Assembly (NCBI GenBank): GCA_025267735.1 | Contig: CM046304.1 | Location: 8,494,001-8,558,000 of the forward strand | DNA: 64,000 nucleotides | Source: Mactra quadrangularis | Taxonomy: Eukaryota > Mollusca > Bivalvia > Venerida > Mactridae | Direction: 5' to 3' | Shown here: piece after piece, positions 40,101 through 55,100 of the stretch | How positions within the stretch are numbered: position 1 is the stretch's first letter | How the letters are laid out: each line of letters opens with the position of its first letter | Program-made: the position numbers and the translations under genes | Notes under the pieces: model-generated | Databases searched by the model: none | The model's input: the letters and a program-made list of their open reading frames with translations, nothing else | Told to the model about the DNA's origin: nothing

Positions 40101-43100
40101 CATAATCTAACTGGCTTAGCACAGCATTTTCCCCAAGTTCAACACGCTATAAGTAGGTCATTTTAAAGACACAACTTATAAATCCTTGACATCAAAAGAA
40201 AATTGTAGTATAGTGGTTACATCATATTAGAGGTGAAAATTTCAAGTATCACATGTTTCATGACTTTCTCGTGCTTGCTGGCATGTGATATAAATTGAGG
40301 CCCCCGCATAGATATATTAATATTGTTACTACTGTATTACATGTATGTACTGTATTAATGAATGTCTTACAGAATTACGTAAGTAAATTGTTTATTACTT
40401 AATTTCATACTATTATTCGGAAAACAGGTAACTCTGCACCGGTTTCTTAACTGTTTGACATGAAGTCAAAATGAAAACCATATTAAAAGAAATAAAATTA
40501 AATTTATCAGACATCATTTAATCGAGCAAACGACAATTTTGTTAGCTGGTCAACGGTCAGACATAATTTTATTATGATATATATTTTTGAGTGCGTACTT
40601 ACACAGTGCCAAACTTGGCTACCAAACCCTCTAAATTGTCCATTATATGGGTTACAAATGGCGAAAATATAACTCGGTAAAACAGAACAGTTTAGTTCGG
40701 CTTTTCGAAGAAATGAGAGCCGATTACTATCTCTCAGGCGTTGGCATCCAATGTCTCACTGTCTATGTTGGCACACTTAATCACTTAAGCTGTATCAAAG
40801 TTTTGATAACTCGAACACGAAACGGCAAAGAACAATGTCAATTAGGGACATATTAAAATTTTATTGATTATTTTTGCTGTTCAATGCAAAGATACCAACA
40901 CAGCATTTGAACTAGGTTCATGCACTCATTGCAAGGGTGTTCATTCACCGTAACATACTGAAATACCACTGTCATATCTAACCACGAAAAAGCATGCAAG
41001 ATAGGTGTCTAAATTTAGAATAAGTTGTGTCTTTAAACGCCATACTATACAATATATTACACACCGCTTCCTTTGTTTAACATGGGTTGATATATTTCGG
41101 AACTTCTTTGTAAAACAAAAGATTTCACGAGAGCGAGTTGTTCTTTTTCACGTGGGCGAGTTGATATTTAGATATCAACCCGGCCACGTGAAAAAGAAAT
41201 ACCTGCCCTCGTGAAATCTTTTGTTTTACAAAGTATTTCCGAAATTCGTGTAATAAATGGAACACAGTCTTCGTGTAAATTTATAATTTAAAATAAACAA
41301 GAACTGTTTAACTTTGATACATTGTATTTATAACAAAACTTATTTTAATTCCATGAAATTTTGATAACAAAACTTAATTCATTTCGAAAATATAAACAAA
41401 CTTTGGACTTCTTCAAAATAAATGAAATATAAATATGATGTATTTATTCATGTAATGATGTTAGAAGTGATGCTAACCACATAAAATACTTCGAATTCTG
41501 CTTCATTGACTTAAAGATATTACTACCAAATTAGATATGATCGAGAATAAATATATGAAATAAAGTAAAAATTGCGTAATTATCAAAATGATATGAAGAC
41601 ATTGAATAAGAACAAAATACAAGCCTGAAAAAAAATTTTAACAATAAAGAAATCAAGAAATTTATTTATGCATTCATTGTTAATAAGTTCAATTAACAAA
41701 TATTATTTACCGTCACGGATTCTAAAACATGTATTCAAAACCATGCTCGTAATATGTTAATTAATAGTTTCAGATCCACTTAAACGCTCGTGAGAGAAAA
41801 AGATGCACCCAAGTCAAATTCGTTTTCAAAAATGTAGGCCATGCCCAGTTGATGTACATCACTCGAATCGTTGTGTAAGTCGGATATTAACCTCGTGCTA
41901 CGGATTTTCTGTGTTAGAACAACATGGCCTTGGACTTCTCAAAACCCTCAAACGCTTCGCGTTTTCGGATTTTCACGAGAAGTCCGCGGCCAAGTTGTTC
42001 TAACTCAGAAAACCCTCGCACTCAGTTAATATCCTTTACGTACATGTCTACTATCAACAATCTACGACAGCTGATTGGACGAGGGGAAAATGCTATGTGC
42101 TAATTCAAGTTGTATATACTGTATTTAAACCCATAACAAAACATTGATGTATACTTAACAAGAAATGTCTTTAAAAAAGACAAACGGCGTCGATTTAAAA
42201 ACAAGAGGACCCAAAGGGCCCTGGGTGCTCACCTGAGGAAAAGGTCAAAGGTCACAGAAGAGTCATTTACAGAGGACCACTAATGTTAAAACCTATTTTT
42301 TGACCCAGTGACCTACTTATCCAACCAATCAGACCTATTTGAACAATTTTGGTAGGGAACCACCCACGGACCATTCCTGTTGAGTTTGGGCAAATTATCA
42401 TAAGCGGTTCAAGAGAAGATGTTGTTTGAACTTTTCCTTATATAATTCAATGTAATATTGTGATTCATGGGGTGGGGTCAATTTTGACCCAGGGGCATAA
42501 TTTGAACAACTGTGATGGAGGACCTCTAGATGATGTTATATACCAAATATGAAAGCTCTAGGCCTTGTAGTTTCAGACAAGAAGATTTTTGAAAATTGCA
42601 TTGTGAAAACCTATTCATTAATGCTACAAAACAAAAATTATGAATTTATTCTTAAGGTTCTGGAACTGTAATGGTGACCTTCCACAATTCTTATACTGAT
42701 ATTGTTTCTTGAATCTATACTATTAAAGACATTGAATGCTGAAATTTTAAAGAAATTTACCGTTTGTAACTTAAGTTATGTGCATTTTTATAACGTGACC
42801 CTTGATTTTCAGAAAGACCGTAAATTGTGCTGGGACAAAAAGTGAAAGAACTTTTTTTTCAAATTCTGCTGTTTTATTTCCAAGTTTTAATCCATTTTCT
42901 TGTTATACAGTCATGTAATGACAAATCAGAGCAACCAGGTTACACTTTGGACAAATACATATAAAAATACAGAGATTTGCATACATGTACCCCCAAGCAA
43001 AAATCCGAGTTTTTGAGAATGTTAAAAAATTTACCCTATCTTTAAAAGCAAATATCTCAAGTTAGAAGTTAGTTAGACACATGCAACTAGTTTTAAATTT

Positions 43101-46100
43101 TTCTGCAGTATTAACTGCCCATATAATGAAAAATTTAAGAAATTTTACCGTTTCTAAAATTTTTTATAAGAATTTGTATGAGATTACTGTACTGAAACTG
43201 CAAGAGATTTTATAGAGAAAAATAACGTCAAAATGGTCAATTACAAATAATACTACTTTATACAAATATATCATCTAAAATTGGTATTTGAGATGGAAAA
43301 TGTATGTTAAACTCTGCATTATCATATAAAAACCTTCTCTCCATTGCTTTTTGGCAAGCTTGAGGGGACTATTTGGGGATTAAACTTGTACCAGCTATGT
43401 TTTCTGCTGTTGTCGTTTTTTGCACTAACAGTTGGACACTAGAGTTAGTAATGTTGGCATATTATGTGCCTTAGCTTTCAAATTATGCTGTTTATTGTAT
43501 TGTTTTTTTTATAATTAGAATATGATGATATTAAAAACAGAAAATGTGCAACGATTTTGTCTTTATATGCTGACTTTGGTACGATTATTTGTGGGAATTC
43601 GGCAATAAATCAATATAAGTTAAACATTCTTTCCAGTTTATCGATATTTGTGTAGTTTATTTTACCTTTGTTCATTTTCAGTACACAAAATAGATTAAAC
43701 AATCAAAACCCCATTTTGCCCCAAATTCTCCATTTCGTACATTTCGCCTCAAAATCTCCATTTCGTGTTTAAGTCATACCCAATTTACATCGCAAAAAAA
43801 GATGAAAAAAAATGTATTTTACACCTGTACAAACAGAATCAACGCAAAAGTTATGATCCACTACGGCTTTTCATTGTTTTTATGTCGATAAACCATTATT
43901 TTTACGATAACTAACTACGATCACGCTGTAGAGCGTCTGGTTTCGCCATTTTCGGAAAATGCGTTACCCTATGACTTCTGGAAAACCCCACGTCACGTGG
44001 TGAAAATTTCTAAAAATAGCAATTACGAAACTTGACGAAGATAGGTAATCGGGAAAAACCGGATTGTATCGAGTGTCGAAGTTTACCGAAGTTAGTTACA
44101 GTTATTATTATTATTATTATTATATACCGTATTTGTATAGCGCTCTTTTCATATTGAATATATGTTCAAAAGCGCTTCACAATCATATGCATAATTAGGT
44201 TAAACGAGCTAAAATAAAAACGAAAATGATAAAGATATAAAAACATAAACTGAAAAATAATAATAAACTAAAATTTGTGATCAATAAAGTGCTCATAGTA
44301 GTTTAAAAACAAAAACAACAACAAAACAAGTGAATTTTCAATTTTAAAAATAGTGAAAGAGAGGTAATGGATTGTTGGTAGAACGGCAGCTACGTAGTCG
44401 ATGAGGAATCAGGCCAAATGCCCCGAAAATCCATGATTGCAAGGTGCAAAGTTGGATTCTTCTCCAAGGCTCCCACCCAAACATCCATCAGCATCAGCGA
44501 CGCACGTCTCCCAACCATACATTGTATAGTGATAAAGTAAAAGTGATAATAGTTATGATTAGAGTATGAGAAAAGGCAGCCACCGACCAATAGGGAATCC
44601 AGCCAGATGCCTTGAAAAATCCATGACTGCAAGGTGCAAAGTCGGATTCCAATCCAAGGATCCCTCCGGAACATCCATCAGCGTCAGCGCCTAAATTGGT
44701 TAGATAAGGTTTAATCTTCAATGTAATGAGTATATAATCGGTAGAAAGGCAACCCCTAGCCAATGGGGAATCTGGCCAGATGCCCTAGAAAATCCATAAT
44801 TGCAAGGTGCAAAGTCGGATTCCAATCCAAGGATCCTGCCAGAACATCCATCAGCATCAGTGCCGCACGTCCCCCGACCATGCATTTTATAGTGATAAAG
44901 TAAAAGCGATAATAGTTAAGATTAGAGTATGAGAGAAGGCAGCCACCGACCGATAGGGAATCCAGCCAGATGCCTTGAAAAATCCATGATTGCAAGGTGC
45001 AAAGTCGGATTCCAATCCAAGGATCCCTCCGGAACATCCATCAGCGTCAGCGCCTAAATTGGATTAATAAGGTATTAATCCTAAAGGTAATGAGTATATA
45101 ATCAGTGGAAAGGCAACCCCTAGTTCCAGAACCTTAAAAGTTACGTACCAATAACTCTGCGGATTAATAAATATATGTGGAGCTGTGACTCTCAAAGTGT
45201 AAACCCCGGAAACTGGACGCAGTGAGGCTAACTTAATAATTATTGGGTAATATGTCAGACTCTTTACGAGAAACCGGTTCACATCTGGAGACGTAATTCA
45301 TTTTACCCATAAAATATTGTGTTTGACACGTAACTTTTTATTGTTACAATATAAAAAAAACACTTTGGAAAGCAATAGAAGTCTACCCAAAAAATAAAAT
45401 CTACGAACGAAGCAAAATTTCGTAAAACACTGCATTACAATAGTGTGGCCTTTATTTTTTCGCGCGTGTCAGGGCCATCCAATCGAAGAGGGGATTTTCT
45501 CTGTTTCCCCCGTACGTCATTTTCAGTGCTTATAAAATCATCCAATAGAACGGCGGATTTCCGAAATCCCAGACAAGACGTCATTATACAGAAATGTAGA
45601 TCAAAATCCAGCTTAGACAGCTACGCCGAAAAAAGGTGTGGGTTTAAGTGTAGATAATGTAATGAACTATTAGTCCAAACTGGACTCCGTACTGTATATA
45701 AATAAAAACACTAACACTTATATGCACGGCCAGACGATGTGTATTTATTGCGTTGAACTTTACAGTCGGCAGATTAACAATATAATGAATACAAAATTAT
45801 AAATGTACATGGCTATCACTATAAATATATTACATGGTTTTAAAGTATTTCAACAAACACCAATCGTTCTTAGCCATATATGTAAAAGGCAGAATCTACT
45901 AAAGCGTACTTATAATATATGCTACAAAATAAATGAATCCTTTTATGACAGATCTTTTCACGCTTGCGATTCGACTCGCCCAGGAACAACCAGAGATAAA
46001 AAATTTAAAACAAAAATTAGTGATGTGCCGATTAGCGTGAATAATTGATTAACGACTAGAAAACACTAAACGATTCCGATAATCGATGTTGGTCTCCCGG

Positions 46101-49100
46101 AATCGATAGTGGGAACGAAATAAACCGGGTACGAAAAAGGGTCCGGGGTCCGTAAAGACAGGTTTTTAGTACATTGTAGTTCCCGAATGTTTAACATGGC
46201 GGACGATCAAGACGAGTAAAAAATTTCTAGCCATTCAGGTGCAAAATCGAAGTCCGGGGGAATATGAATTAATTGGCAGAATCTTGCACTTATTTATTTT
46301 AAATGTTGCATTGAAGCCCTAAATAGACTAATTAACTTGTATATATTGCAAAACATAGTGAACTGATTATTTAATCGATTAATCAGATCATTTAACTAAC
46401 CGATTCCAACCGATAATCGGTTGGCATTTTCTAGCCGATGTCCCATCACTAACAAAAATTCACTCTGGAAACCTGTGTCTATTTGTCAATGTCGTATCGC
46501 TTGAATGTTAGACCTCATTCTGAAAAGACATATTTGTTGGCTCTATTTTCAAGCAAAGCTAACTATCTCTAGCCGGACGGCCATATCCGAATATATACAT
46601 GTACATGTATATATTAACCAATGATCAGGAAAACACAATTAAATCTATCTCATCACAAGTGTATAGAAACTAAAAATCAATCTTAACGCTATGACTACAG
46701 AGACTATAAATAATTACATATTGGCATGTTAAAATATATACTTCCAAAAACAATTTTAAAACTACAACATTGTATATGTATAGGTAATAAATAGCGTCAT
46801 GACTGATAAACTGAAATACGTTAATAAATGTGTTTTAGTTCAGCATTAATATCATGAAACTGGCTATTAATATTATATCTATACTATTAAATTTGCGAGT
46901 TTCCTGTTTTGTGGAAGAAACTGCGCAGCTTTGAATAAATCTTTTGTTTGTCGCTGGAGCACATATATACCGGCATATCAAATTGACAATTCTTTTTTGA
47001 CAAAGCCTCTTGATATTTGCAAAAACTGCCAAAAATCAACAAAAAAAATGGGTTTTTTTGTGTCTAAAAATAGATAAAACTAAAAATAGACACGTCAAAC
47101 CAAACTCCCCGCAGCGGTTATCTCCCTTTATCAAATCAATAATTAAGTAGCAAAGCACTGTGAGGAGTTTGCTAAAGCCCGTGCTTGCACGGGCTCCTAT
47201 CTAGTATATATATATATTATGCAAATAATATCGATTAGTAGGAAACAAGGTGTTGACAGTGTGAAGTCGCCTGGTAGAATGATTCAAATCTAAATTACTA
47301 CACATATTAAAATAGAAACATTTTCACGCTTTTCTCGTGCAACTGACCAATACAATCACTGTATGAAAACTGCGTCGCGTTAAGACAAATATTTCACGCT
47401 ATACTCTCGAACCGCGTGAAATAGATACTCTTGATGTTGATAGACTCGCTTTTATGACCTCTTTCATGCAGATCACCAAAGTTGTCTTATAAGCAGAACT
47501 TTGCTGTATTAAAGCAATGTGAAAAAATCTATTTTTCAGACAACTTGTGCTGCAAAGTTTACTGACATTGTTGCTGGTCATACTGCTTGCATCAGTCGTT
47601 CATCTAAATACATAGAAGGAGGTAGGTCCTTTCATCTTATATCTGAACTATTGAACACTAGCCTACATTAACTTTATATTGACGAAGTGCTCAGATGGGT
47701 CCCATGTGGGAACCACGTAGGCTCACTGTCTAAGAACTAACGGACTTTGCCGGAAATCTACCAGTGTTGTACATGTATATTCCAAAATATTGGTACATTG
47801 TTTTATTGTTACTCACTCACTGATTGGGTTAATTGTCAGTGTCTGTAATTGTGATAATTATTCTTTAACATTTCAAAGCAAACTGACCTAGAAATTGTAA
47901 GATATGTTAATGTGAAACCCTCAACAATGTACTAAAATATCCTATACCAATACTAATTGTGTAGAATTTATACATTAAACCCACCATCTTTTACAGTTAT
48001 ACATGACATATTTACCTGGTCGAAGCTTCGCCAGTATCATAGCTGTAGCTAGGTTTCCTTTTAGAATGTTTCATACATAAGGGTAATAATATATTCATGA
48101 TGTCATTTAAGACGTAAATCTTTATGACATTGAAGTTTGTCGCCACTTTTTATTAATGTAAGCTAGGCTGAATTTGTCCCTTAACCGAAACCATCAGAAC
48201 TACCGCAGCGGAAATATAGAGGAATAGTTTCATTAACTAATGAACATGAGTCACTGGGTATATACCACGAGGATAAAGTCACGTGGTACAGGCACCATGT
48301 GAAATAAACCTCAATATTCTATGTTAACAATTTGTATAATTTCAGAATTCAATGACGATGATATTGCTATAATTGTTGATACACACAACAGAGTTCGTGG
48401 TGAGGTCTCTCCTACAGCTACAAATATGTTGAAAATGGTTTGTAAATAGAGAATAGAGTTTAGTTACTTTCAGTGACTCATGAAATATCACCAATATTTG
48501 GTGTAAACGCAAAAGTAGCCTAATTTAAGAGTAGTTTTGATAAATATGATAAATACATGTGCATGAAGATTAATAATACATGTAATGGCAATACTGATGA
48601 AGTAATAATTAATAATATTGTATCATAGACTTTTGAAGTAAGACAATCACGCTTCAATTTGATCTTATGTGGAAGATGAAAATGGGAGTACATGTACTAT
48701 CTTACTGCTAGCAAGAACGACAATAAGATAGATCTTACTACTGTAATATTTACCTTATTGCTGACAATGTACTAGTAAGATTGATCTCACTGTTGTTAAT
48801 GATGTTACTTCACATGCATTCAAAATATTGTTTTCATTGTTTTCAGTCCTGGGACAGTGAAATAGCAAAAATTGCCCAAAGATGGGCAGAAAATTGTGAA
48901 TTTCAGCATGATGACAATTATCTAAGATATGATTTTGGTACGTAAAAGCAATAAAACTATAAAGTTCTGCGATAAATACCTCATTGGTTAACGCAAATTA
49001 TGCGATATTGCAAATTTTCAGTCACACTTGTTCAATGTGAGAAGAAAAATGTCACCATTGTTAGAGTATTCCGTTATTGAGAACATCAAATTTGGATGAG

Positions 49101-52100
49101 CCTTATAGTGGAACTTTGCTGTAACTTATTAAAAATCCTTTCATTTTCAAATCTATTTCAGTATATTCTATCATGACAGTCTGGATAAAATTCATTAAAA
49201 GCAGTACAGACAGTGATGATCCTAAAACAGAAAGACAAGGCGCTGTACCATAACTCCTTTTTTCTCCTTCCTGCCATTTTTGCTCTTCCCGATGCAGAAA
49301 TAGTTATTAAAAAACATTTACCCACTGATGAGTAGGGCTGTCACGATATGCCAGAATCGTATCGCGATGTATTGCAATACGCTAGCACCGTATCGCGATA
49401 GGTACCACGATATATTGTGGGTTTTAATTTGTTATGCATCCGCTGTAGAAACATTGCAAATCTTAAAAGCGGCGACTGATAGAATCTAGCTTCTTTAAGT
49501 CTATACGGTCATTTAGGACTGTGGTATATGTTGTACAACCAATCGAACGAGTCCCATTCAGTTAAAGTTCTTGTAACTTAAGCTTAGGTTGAATGAAAGA
49601 TGGAAAAACTTTCGTTTCTCTACTTTCATTTCGCGAAGGGAAACATTTCCCAATGAAATAAAAAAATCGCCAAATACCGGTACGTTAAATTCGTACCGCG
49701 GTGACAGCCCTACTGATGAGCCCTCCTTTTTCTGGCTCTCTTCCCTTTCCCGAGTTCTAGATTAATAACATGTATGAGAATACAGTAAAGGTCAGCTATT
49801 ATGACCACTTTTGTTATTTAAAAATCATGCGATTTTTGACAATTATTAAGACCCATATGTTTCATTTGGGAACAAATGGTTTCTATAATACGAACGTTTC
49901 GCTATTAAGTGCTTCGATTTTGCTGTTCTTAATAGCGGAGCTTTGCTGTACTTTGTTTATTAAGATAAACAGAAAATTCGTAGTAATACAGTCCAAAATT
50001 AAGAAATATAGAGTCACATTCTGTGATCTGCAACTAATGCATCTGTAGGAAGCAGATGGACGTTCATTAAAACAATAAACAATGATCTTATGTTTCAGGT
50101 CGCTATTCATTGGGTCAAAATCTTGCAATGTACTGGGCAAGTGGCGGTGCATTAAATGGAGCAAGTGCAGACTGGGCAAACAATGGTATGCAGGGATGGA
50201 TCGATGAGAAACCAGATTATGACTATACATCAAATAGTAGCCCATCTGGAAGAGTTGTTGGTCATTATACACAGGTACATTACATCACCGGTTAATATGT
50301 AGAACATTCCCGCAACAGTCGCTTATAAATTAATAATTATATATACAATCAAGGTATAAAAGCTGACACTATGTCCATTTTCCAAAAAATGTGGAACACA
50401 GTTTTCCTCAATTTTTTAAAATAAAATTCAAAGTACTGATGTGACAGTCCTCCTGGAAAGGCAAAACGCGGATTATGATGAAACACGCTTATAAAAACTT
50501 TAAAACAGTGCGAGGATTTTATTACATGTATGGGTGTGTGTGTTTTCATGATTGCACTATAACTTCTGCAACCCTTATTGCAAACCACTGAGTGTGCTCT
50601 TTCTCTCGGTGTGCTATTATAATGATACATGTATAGCCCAAGTAATCCACATGTGATTTTGTAGTATACTGAATAGGATTGGCTTAGCTTTTTGTTCATA
50701 AGAGCCGATGAAAACTAATTATTGTTAACTAAAAGGAAACTGTCCAATAATACGGTGTTTTGGATATATTGCACTTTGTTTTTTTCCAGATGATATGGGC
50801 CTCTTCACATAAAATTGGATGTGGATTTGCTCATTGTGACTTCGGACATTTTTTCGTTTGTAACTATGGGCCAAGGTACCTAATTGAATCTTATTAAAAT
50901 TTACATTCTTTAATTCGGCTATTATAATTGTCAAATAAAATAGTGAGTCTGTTCCAAAAGGCAAGAACTAACTAGGAACTAACGATTGCCTACAAAACTC
51001 GAGCTAGCGTTATGAAGCAAGTTTCTTCTGCATGCAAAAAACATCTGGAGCACATTTGGTTTTCAAAATAGCTGCCCATGGGTGCACAGGTTTATTGACT
51101 TATTGAAAACTGTCTTCTTTCTTTATTAAAAGCAAAGATATCGTCTGAGGAGTCAATATTGAGTGCGTAGTGATTGATTGGTGCAATTTTCATTTGTAAC
51201 AAGTCTTAAATTTTGTTCGTCGCCATTCTGGCTTTTACGTTGAAATCGAAAATGATACTCATACTTTTCTCTAGGTAACTAAAATGATTTTAGGAGTATA
51301 CATAGAGTTCTGATTATTTTCCTTGACTTAGTCAACGTTAAAGTTGTGCGGACTAAACATTTGCATTGATTGTGGTGTTTGAAGTCGGCCTATGAATTCA
51401 TTGTTTGGCGTTAGCTAAACTTTCTAAAGGGTAAAACGTCTATGTGTAAACTTGTGAAATAAAGTAACGTATACAATGTACATGTACATTGAGAAACTGG
51501 GTAAAGCATGCCTACTATCATTTCGATCGGAGTAATTTTCTCTTAAATGTTTGACTCGGAACGGGTTGTCTGATATCAGTATTGTAAAGATCCGATTTAA
51601 ATACGTCTATTATGATCAGTGGTGAGGAGAGAGAAGTGCAATCAATGTATGATTTAGACAGCTGCTTAAACTAAGTCCAAGTATAAGATATGGTGTTATT
51701 GTCAAGATACATTAATTATGCATTGTGACTGTTGCTGTAAAATTGTGTGTTTACAGTGGTAACAGGGGAGGACAAAAGCCTTATACAAGTGGTACGACAT
51801 GTAGTGATTGTCAAACTTGTACCGATGGACTTTGTGGTAAGTGGAGTTTAAAAATATAAATACAAAATGAATACAAAGTTAGCAGACACAGCAGAATGAT
51901 TGATCGAAAGATTATTTAATTCCCATTTTTATACAAATAATAAATAAACGAATGAACAAGCTTTTGTTTGATGTATAACAATGTGAACATCTGGATCTAA
52001 TTTCGAAACAAGATACGAAAAAAAAATTTATGTCAGATAAAATTCTGCGATATACCATACATCTTACTGCTTTAATTAACATAACAAATTCCATTTAAAT

Positions 52101-55100
52101 TGACATATTCATGCAAATATTCAGAAAGATAATAGAACAAGCTTTCTATTGGTATATATATGCTTGATCTTTCTCTTGTAATGTTAATATTTCTGCAAAA
52201 GAACTGATCTTTCTGTTGTGTCTGTTAACGTTTTATTCATCAATACAAATGTTTGTCTTTCACTGCGATTAAAGATAAAACGTGGTATTCGTTAACTTTA
52301 TTTTTTTGGAAAGCTATCACTCCAAACAAACAAAAATACTGTAATTTCAGACCCTATCATTCCTAAGGTTTGGGATTCGAAGCAGTCGGTCAGTATGAAA
52401 ATAGAAATTATCAGTGCACCTGTCATAGCAGATCTGTTTGAATTGCTATTTTAGAAACATTAACATTAATAATGAGATGTGTTTACTAAATGGAATAATC
52501 CTACATAAAAACAAACATATATTTCATCAAACCTCTATACACATGTAGTTGACACATTCTTTGATATCGCTTTTGTGTTGAATTTCACCAAAGAAATGTA
52601 TAGACATTGTGTGTATATTTACTGCCAGTTCAGTCATATTGTTCGTATTTTCTCAACTGTCAAAGCATAAATAATTTTACGGTGACTTCGTGCTCTTTGT
52701 CTAACACTCGAGACATTGAGATAGTGTTTAATCATTCACCGTGAAATTATTCAAACTTTGACAGTTTAGAAAAAACGAACAATACCACGTTCAATCTAAG
52801 GGAGTTAATGTTGTATATAATAACTTTTGCAGCAAAAGCCTGATTATCTCCCTTTAATGTCACTGCTGTATCAAGTGTTCAGTAAAAATTTATTAGTTCC
52901 GCATTTAAACATATTAAGGAGATAAAAATTGAAACATTGATGGGAAATTACATTCAAAGGATGTTAACATAACATTTATATGTTTTCAGTCCAAGAATCA
53001 TTACATCCCTTTGATTTGATTGTTTAAATATGTTATGTAATTGCTAGCTCTCTGTATTGTTACAGATTGTGGTGATAAGACATGTTATAATGATGGAACA
53101 TTAAATACAGATACATGTACTTGTTCTTGTTATGATGATCAATCATTTTATATAGCTGGTCACTGTGGACGTAAGTATTTTAATATCAAAGGGAGATTAC
53201 TTGATGAATACCCACTTCATTAGAATACTATGTTTACATACAAGTCATGCAAATCAACCAGAAACCATAGTATTACATTAAATGCTTTTATAACTATACA
53301 ACATCTAAATGTTACTTTGTATGTAAATTGTATTTCTCGCCACTGTGATTTTGTAACTAGCTCATGTACATGTATACCGGTATATGCCAGTACATGTAGA
53401 CATGTTTCATAAACAAAGTCATGCCACTTCCACCAATGTCTGGAGAATCTTGTATGGTATAATTACAACACTTCTAGAGCAAGCAGAGCTTATTGATCAA
53501 AACTAGTCTTACAGAATGTTTAAATACAATAAAATCTGGCTAGTGACCATCATTTACATGTATGTTATATTAGAACTTTAAAAATTTATTAAAGCTTAAA
53601 AAGGTATTGTGTAGCAAGTTTGACATGATAAATAAGAATTATTAATAAGTTACTATTACATATTTCTTGTCCAAATGTACGACAACATATATTGTAATTC
53701 AGTTCTTTCATACCTATAGTTAATACAAACACAATATAAATACTATGGTGGCATAGTTCTGCCCACAGATAACCCAAAAGTAACATGTTATTTAGTGGTT
53801 AACTAGTAAGGGTAAATGGTTAATCTCTTAAGTTAATTTAGTTAAGTCATGAACTAGTTATTTTAACTAGTTTACAACTTATTTTTCATTTCATATAATA
53901 ACTTGATTTTTAACTGATTGACCCATAGACAAACATTTGCCCATAGACAACCATTGACCCATAGACAAACATTGACCCATAGACAACCATTGACCCATAG
54001 ACAACCATTGACCCATAGACAACCATTGACCCATAGACAAACCTTGACCCATAGACAACCATTGACCCATAGACAACCATTGACCCATAGACAAATATTG
54101 ATCCATAGACAAACATTGACCCATAGACAACCATTGGTCCATAGACAACCATTGGTCCATAGACATCCATTGGCCCATAGACAACCATTGGTCCATTTTA
54201 GCTTAACACAGCTATATTATGAGAAACTCTTATTTCATCATTATTAGAGTGATACCTGTAGATGCATCATGTCCCTTTGGGATTTATTTATTAGGGCTGG
54301 CTGCAGGCTAGCTCAGTTGGCAGTGTACATGTCTACTTCATGAGGGATCATTGGTTCAATTTCCAAGCAGGGCATATTTTAGTTGAGCTTGGTCATGAAA
54401 TAATTTCTACAATCATTTTTCCTCCTAACACTGAATCTAAACCATGCAAAGCAGTATGCTCCTAGAAAAAGCTAAACGCAGAGATTTTGTCTTCCAGGAC
54501 CTGTAAGTAGGTTGACTGACCGCTGACTGCCTTCTAAAAATAGACTTTTGAAATACAATAGGTCAAATTAATTTGTTTAATTTTATATTTTAGTTAATTG
54601 TACAGACATTGAAAACAAGCAAGTTACATGGAAATGTACAAGTGCTTCTCATTGTAGCCAATATTATAATATACCAGTACAGTGTCCGGATATGTGTGGA
54701 TGGTGTCCAGGTAAGATTATAGATGACTGCCACTGTCCTTGACCAAACATGGCTGTCAACTTGTCAAGTGTCTGATAAGATCTCTGTGAGATTTTAAAAG
54801 CTGGGGAGCAGGGGTCACTAGGACCCCATAGTAGGTCCTGGATGAAGTAGTGGCCCAGGGAAACTGCTGAAATATAGTTATAATACCCCTGAATCTCTAC
54901 TTATATATCATTTTGACTAGGGTGACACTAGATGGTCATTTTGATGTATGCTTATGGGTCATTCAGAACTACCTCAGTGATCAGATCTGCCCAGATGGTC
55001 GCCAAGGTTGTTCAGAATGCTAATAGGCAAATTTACTACTTTGTGTATCCAGTGAAGTTGTAAATTTCACTGACTTAGTATCCCTTAGCAACCAACCATT

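Noticed and set aside
42714..42735. Helitron 5' end ('tctatactattaaag')
   Set aside because: No hairpin plus CTRR end was found downstream. A 14-base AT-rich match can occur by chance.
44390..45037. Repeated minus-strand ORFs with 'LCTLQSWIFQGIWLDS' similarity
   Set aside because: A product of the 363-bp tandem repeat; frames shift between halves and there is no start or splice context.
53891..54247. Three overlapping ORFs of 92-109 residues with perfect hexapeptide-like repeats
   Set aside because: They are translations of the 18-bp minisatellite; all frames are open because 18 is divisible by three. The region is a CAP intron.
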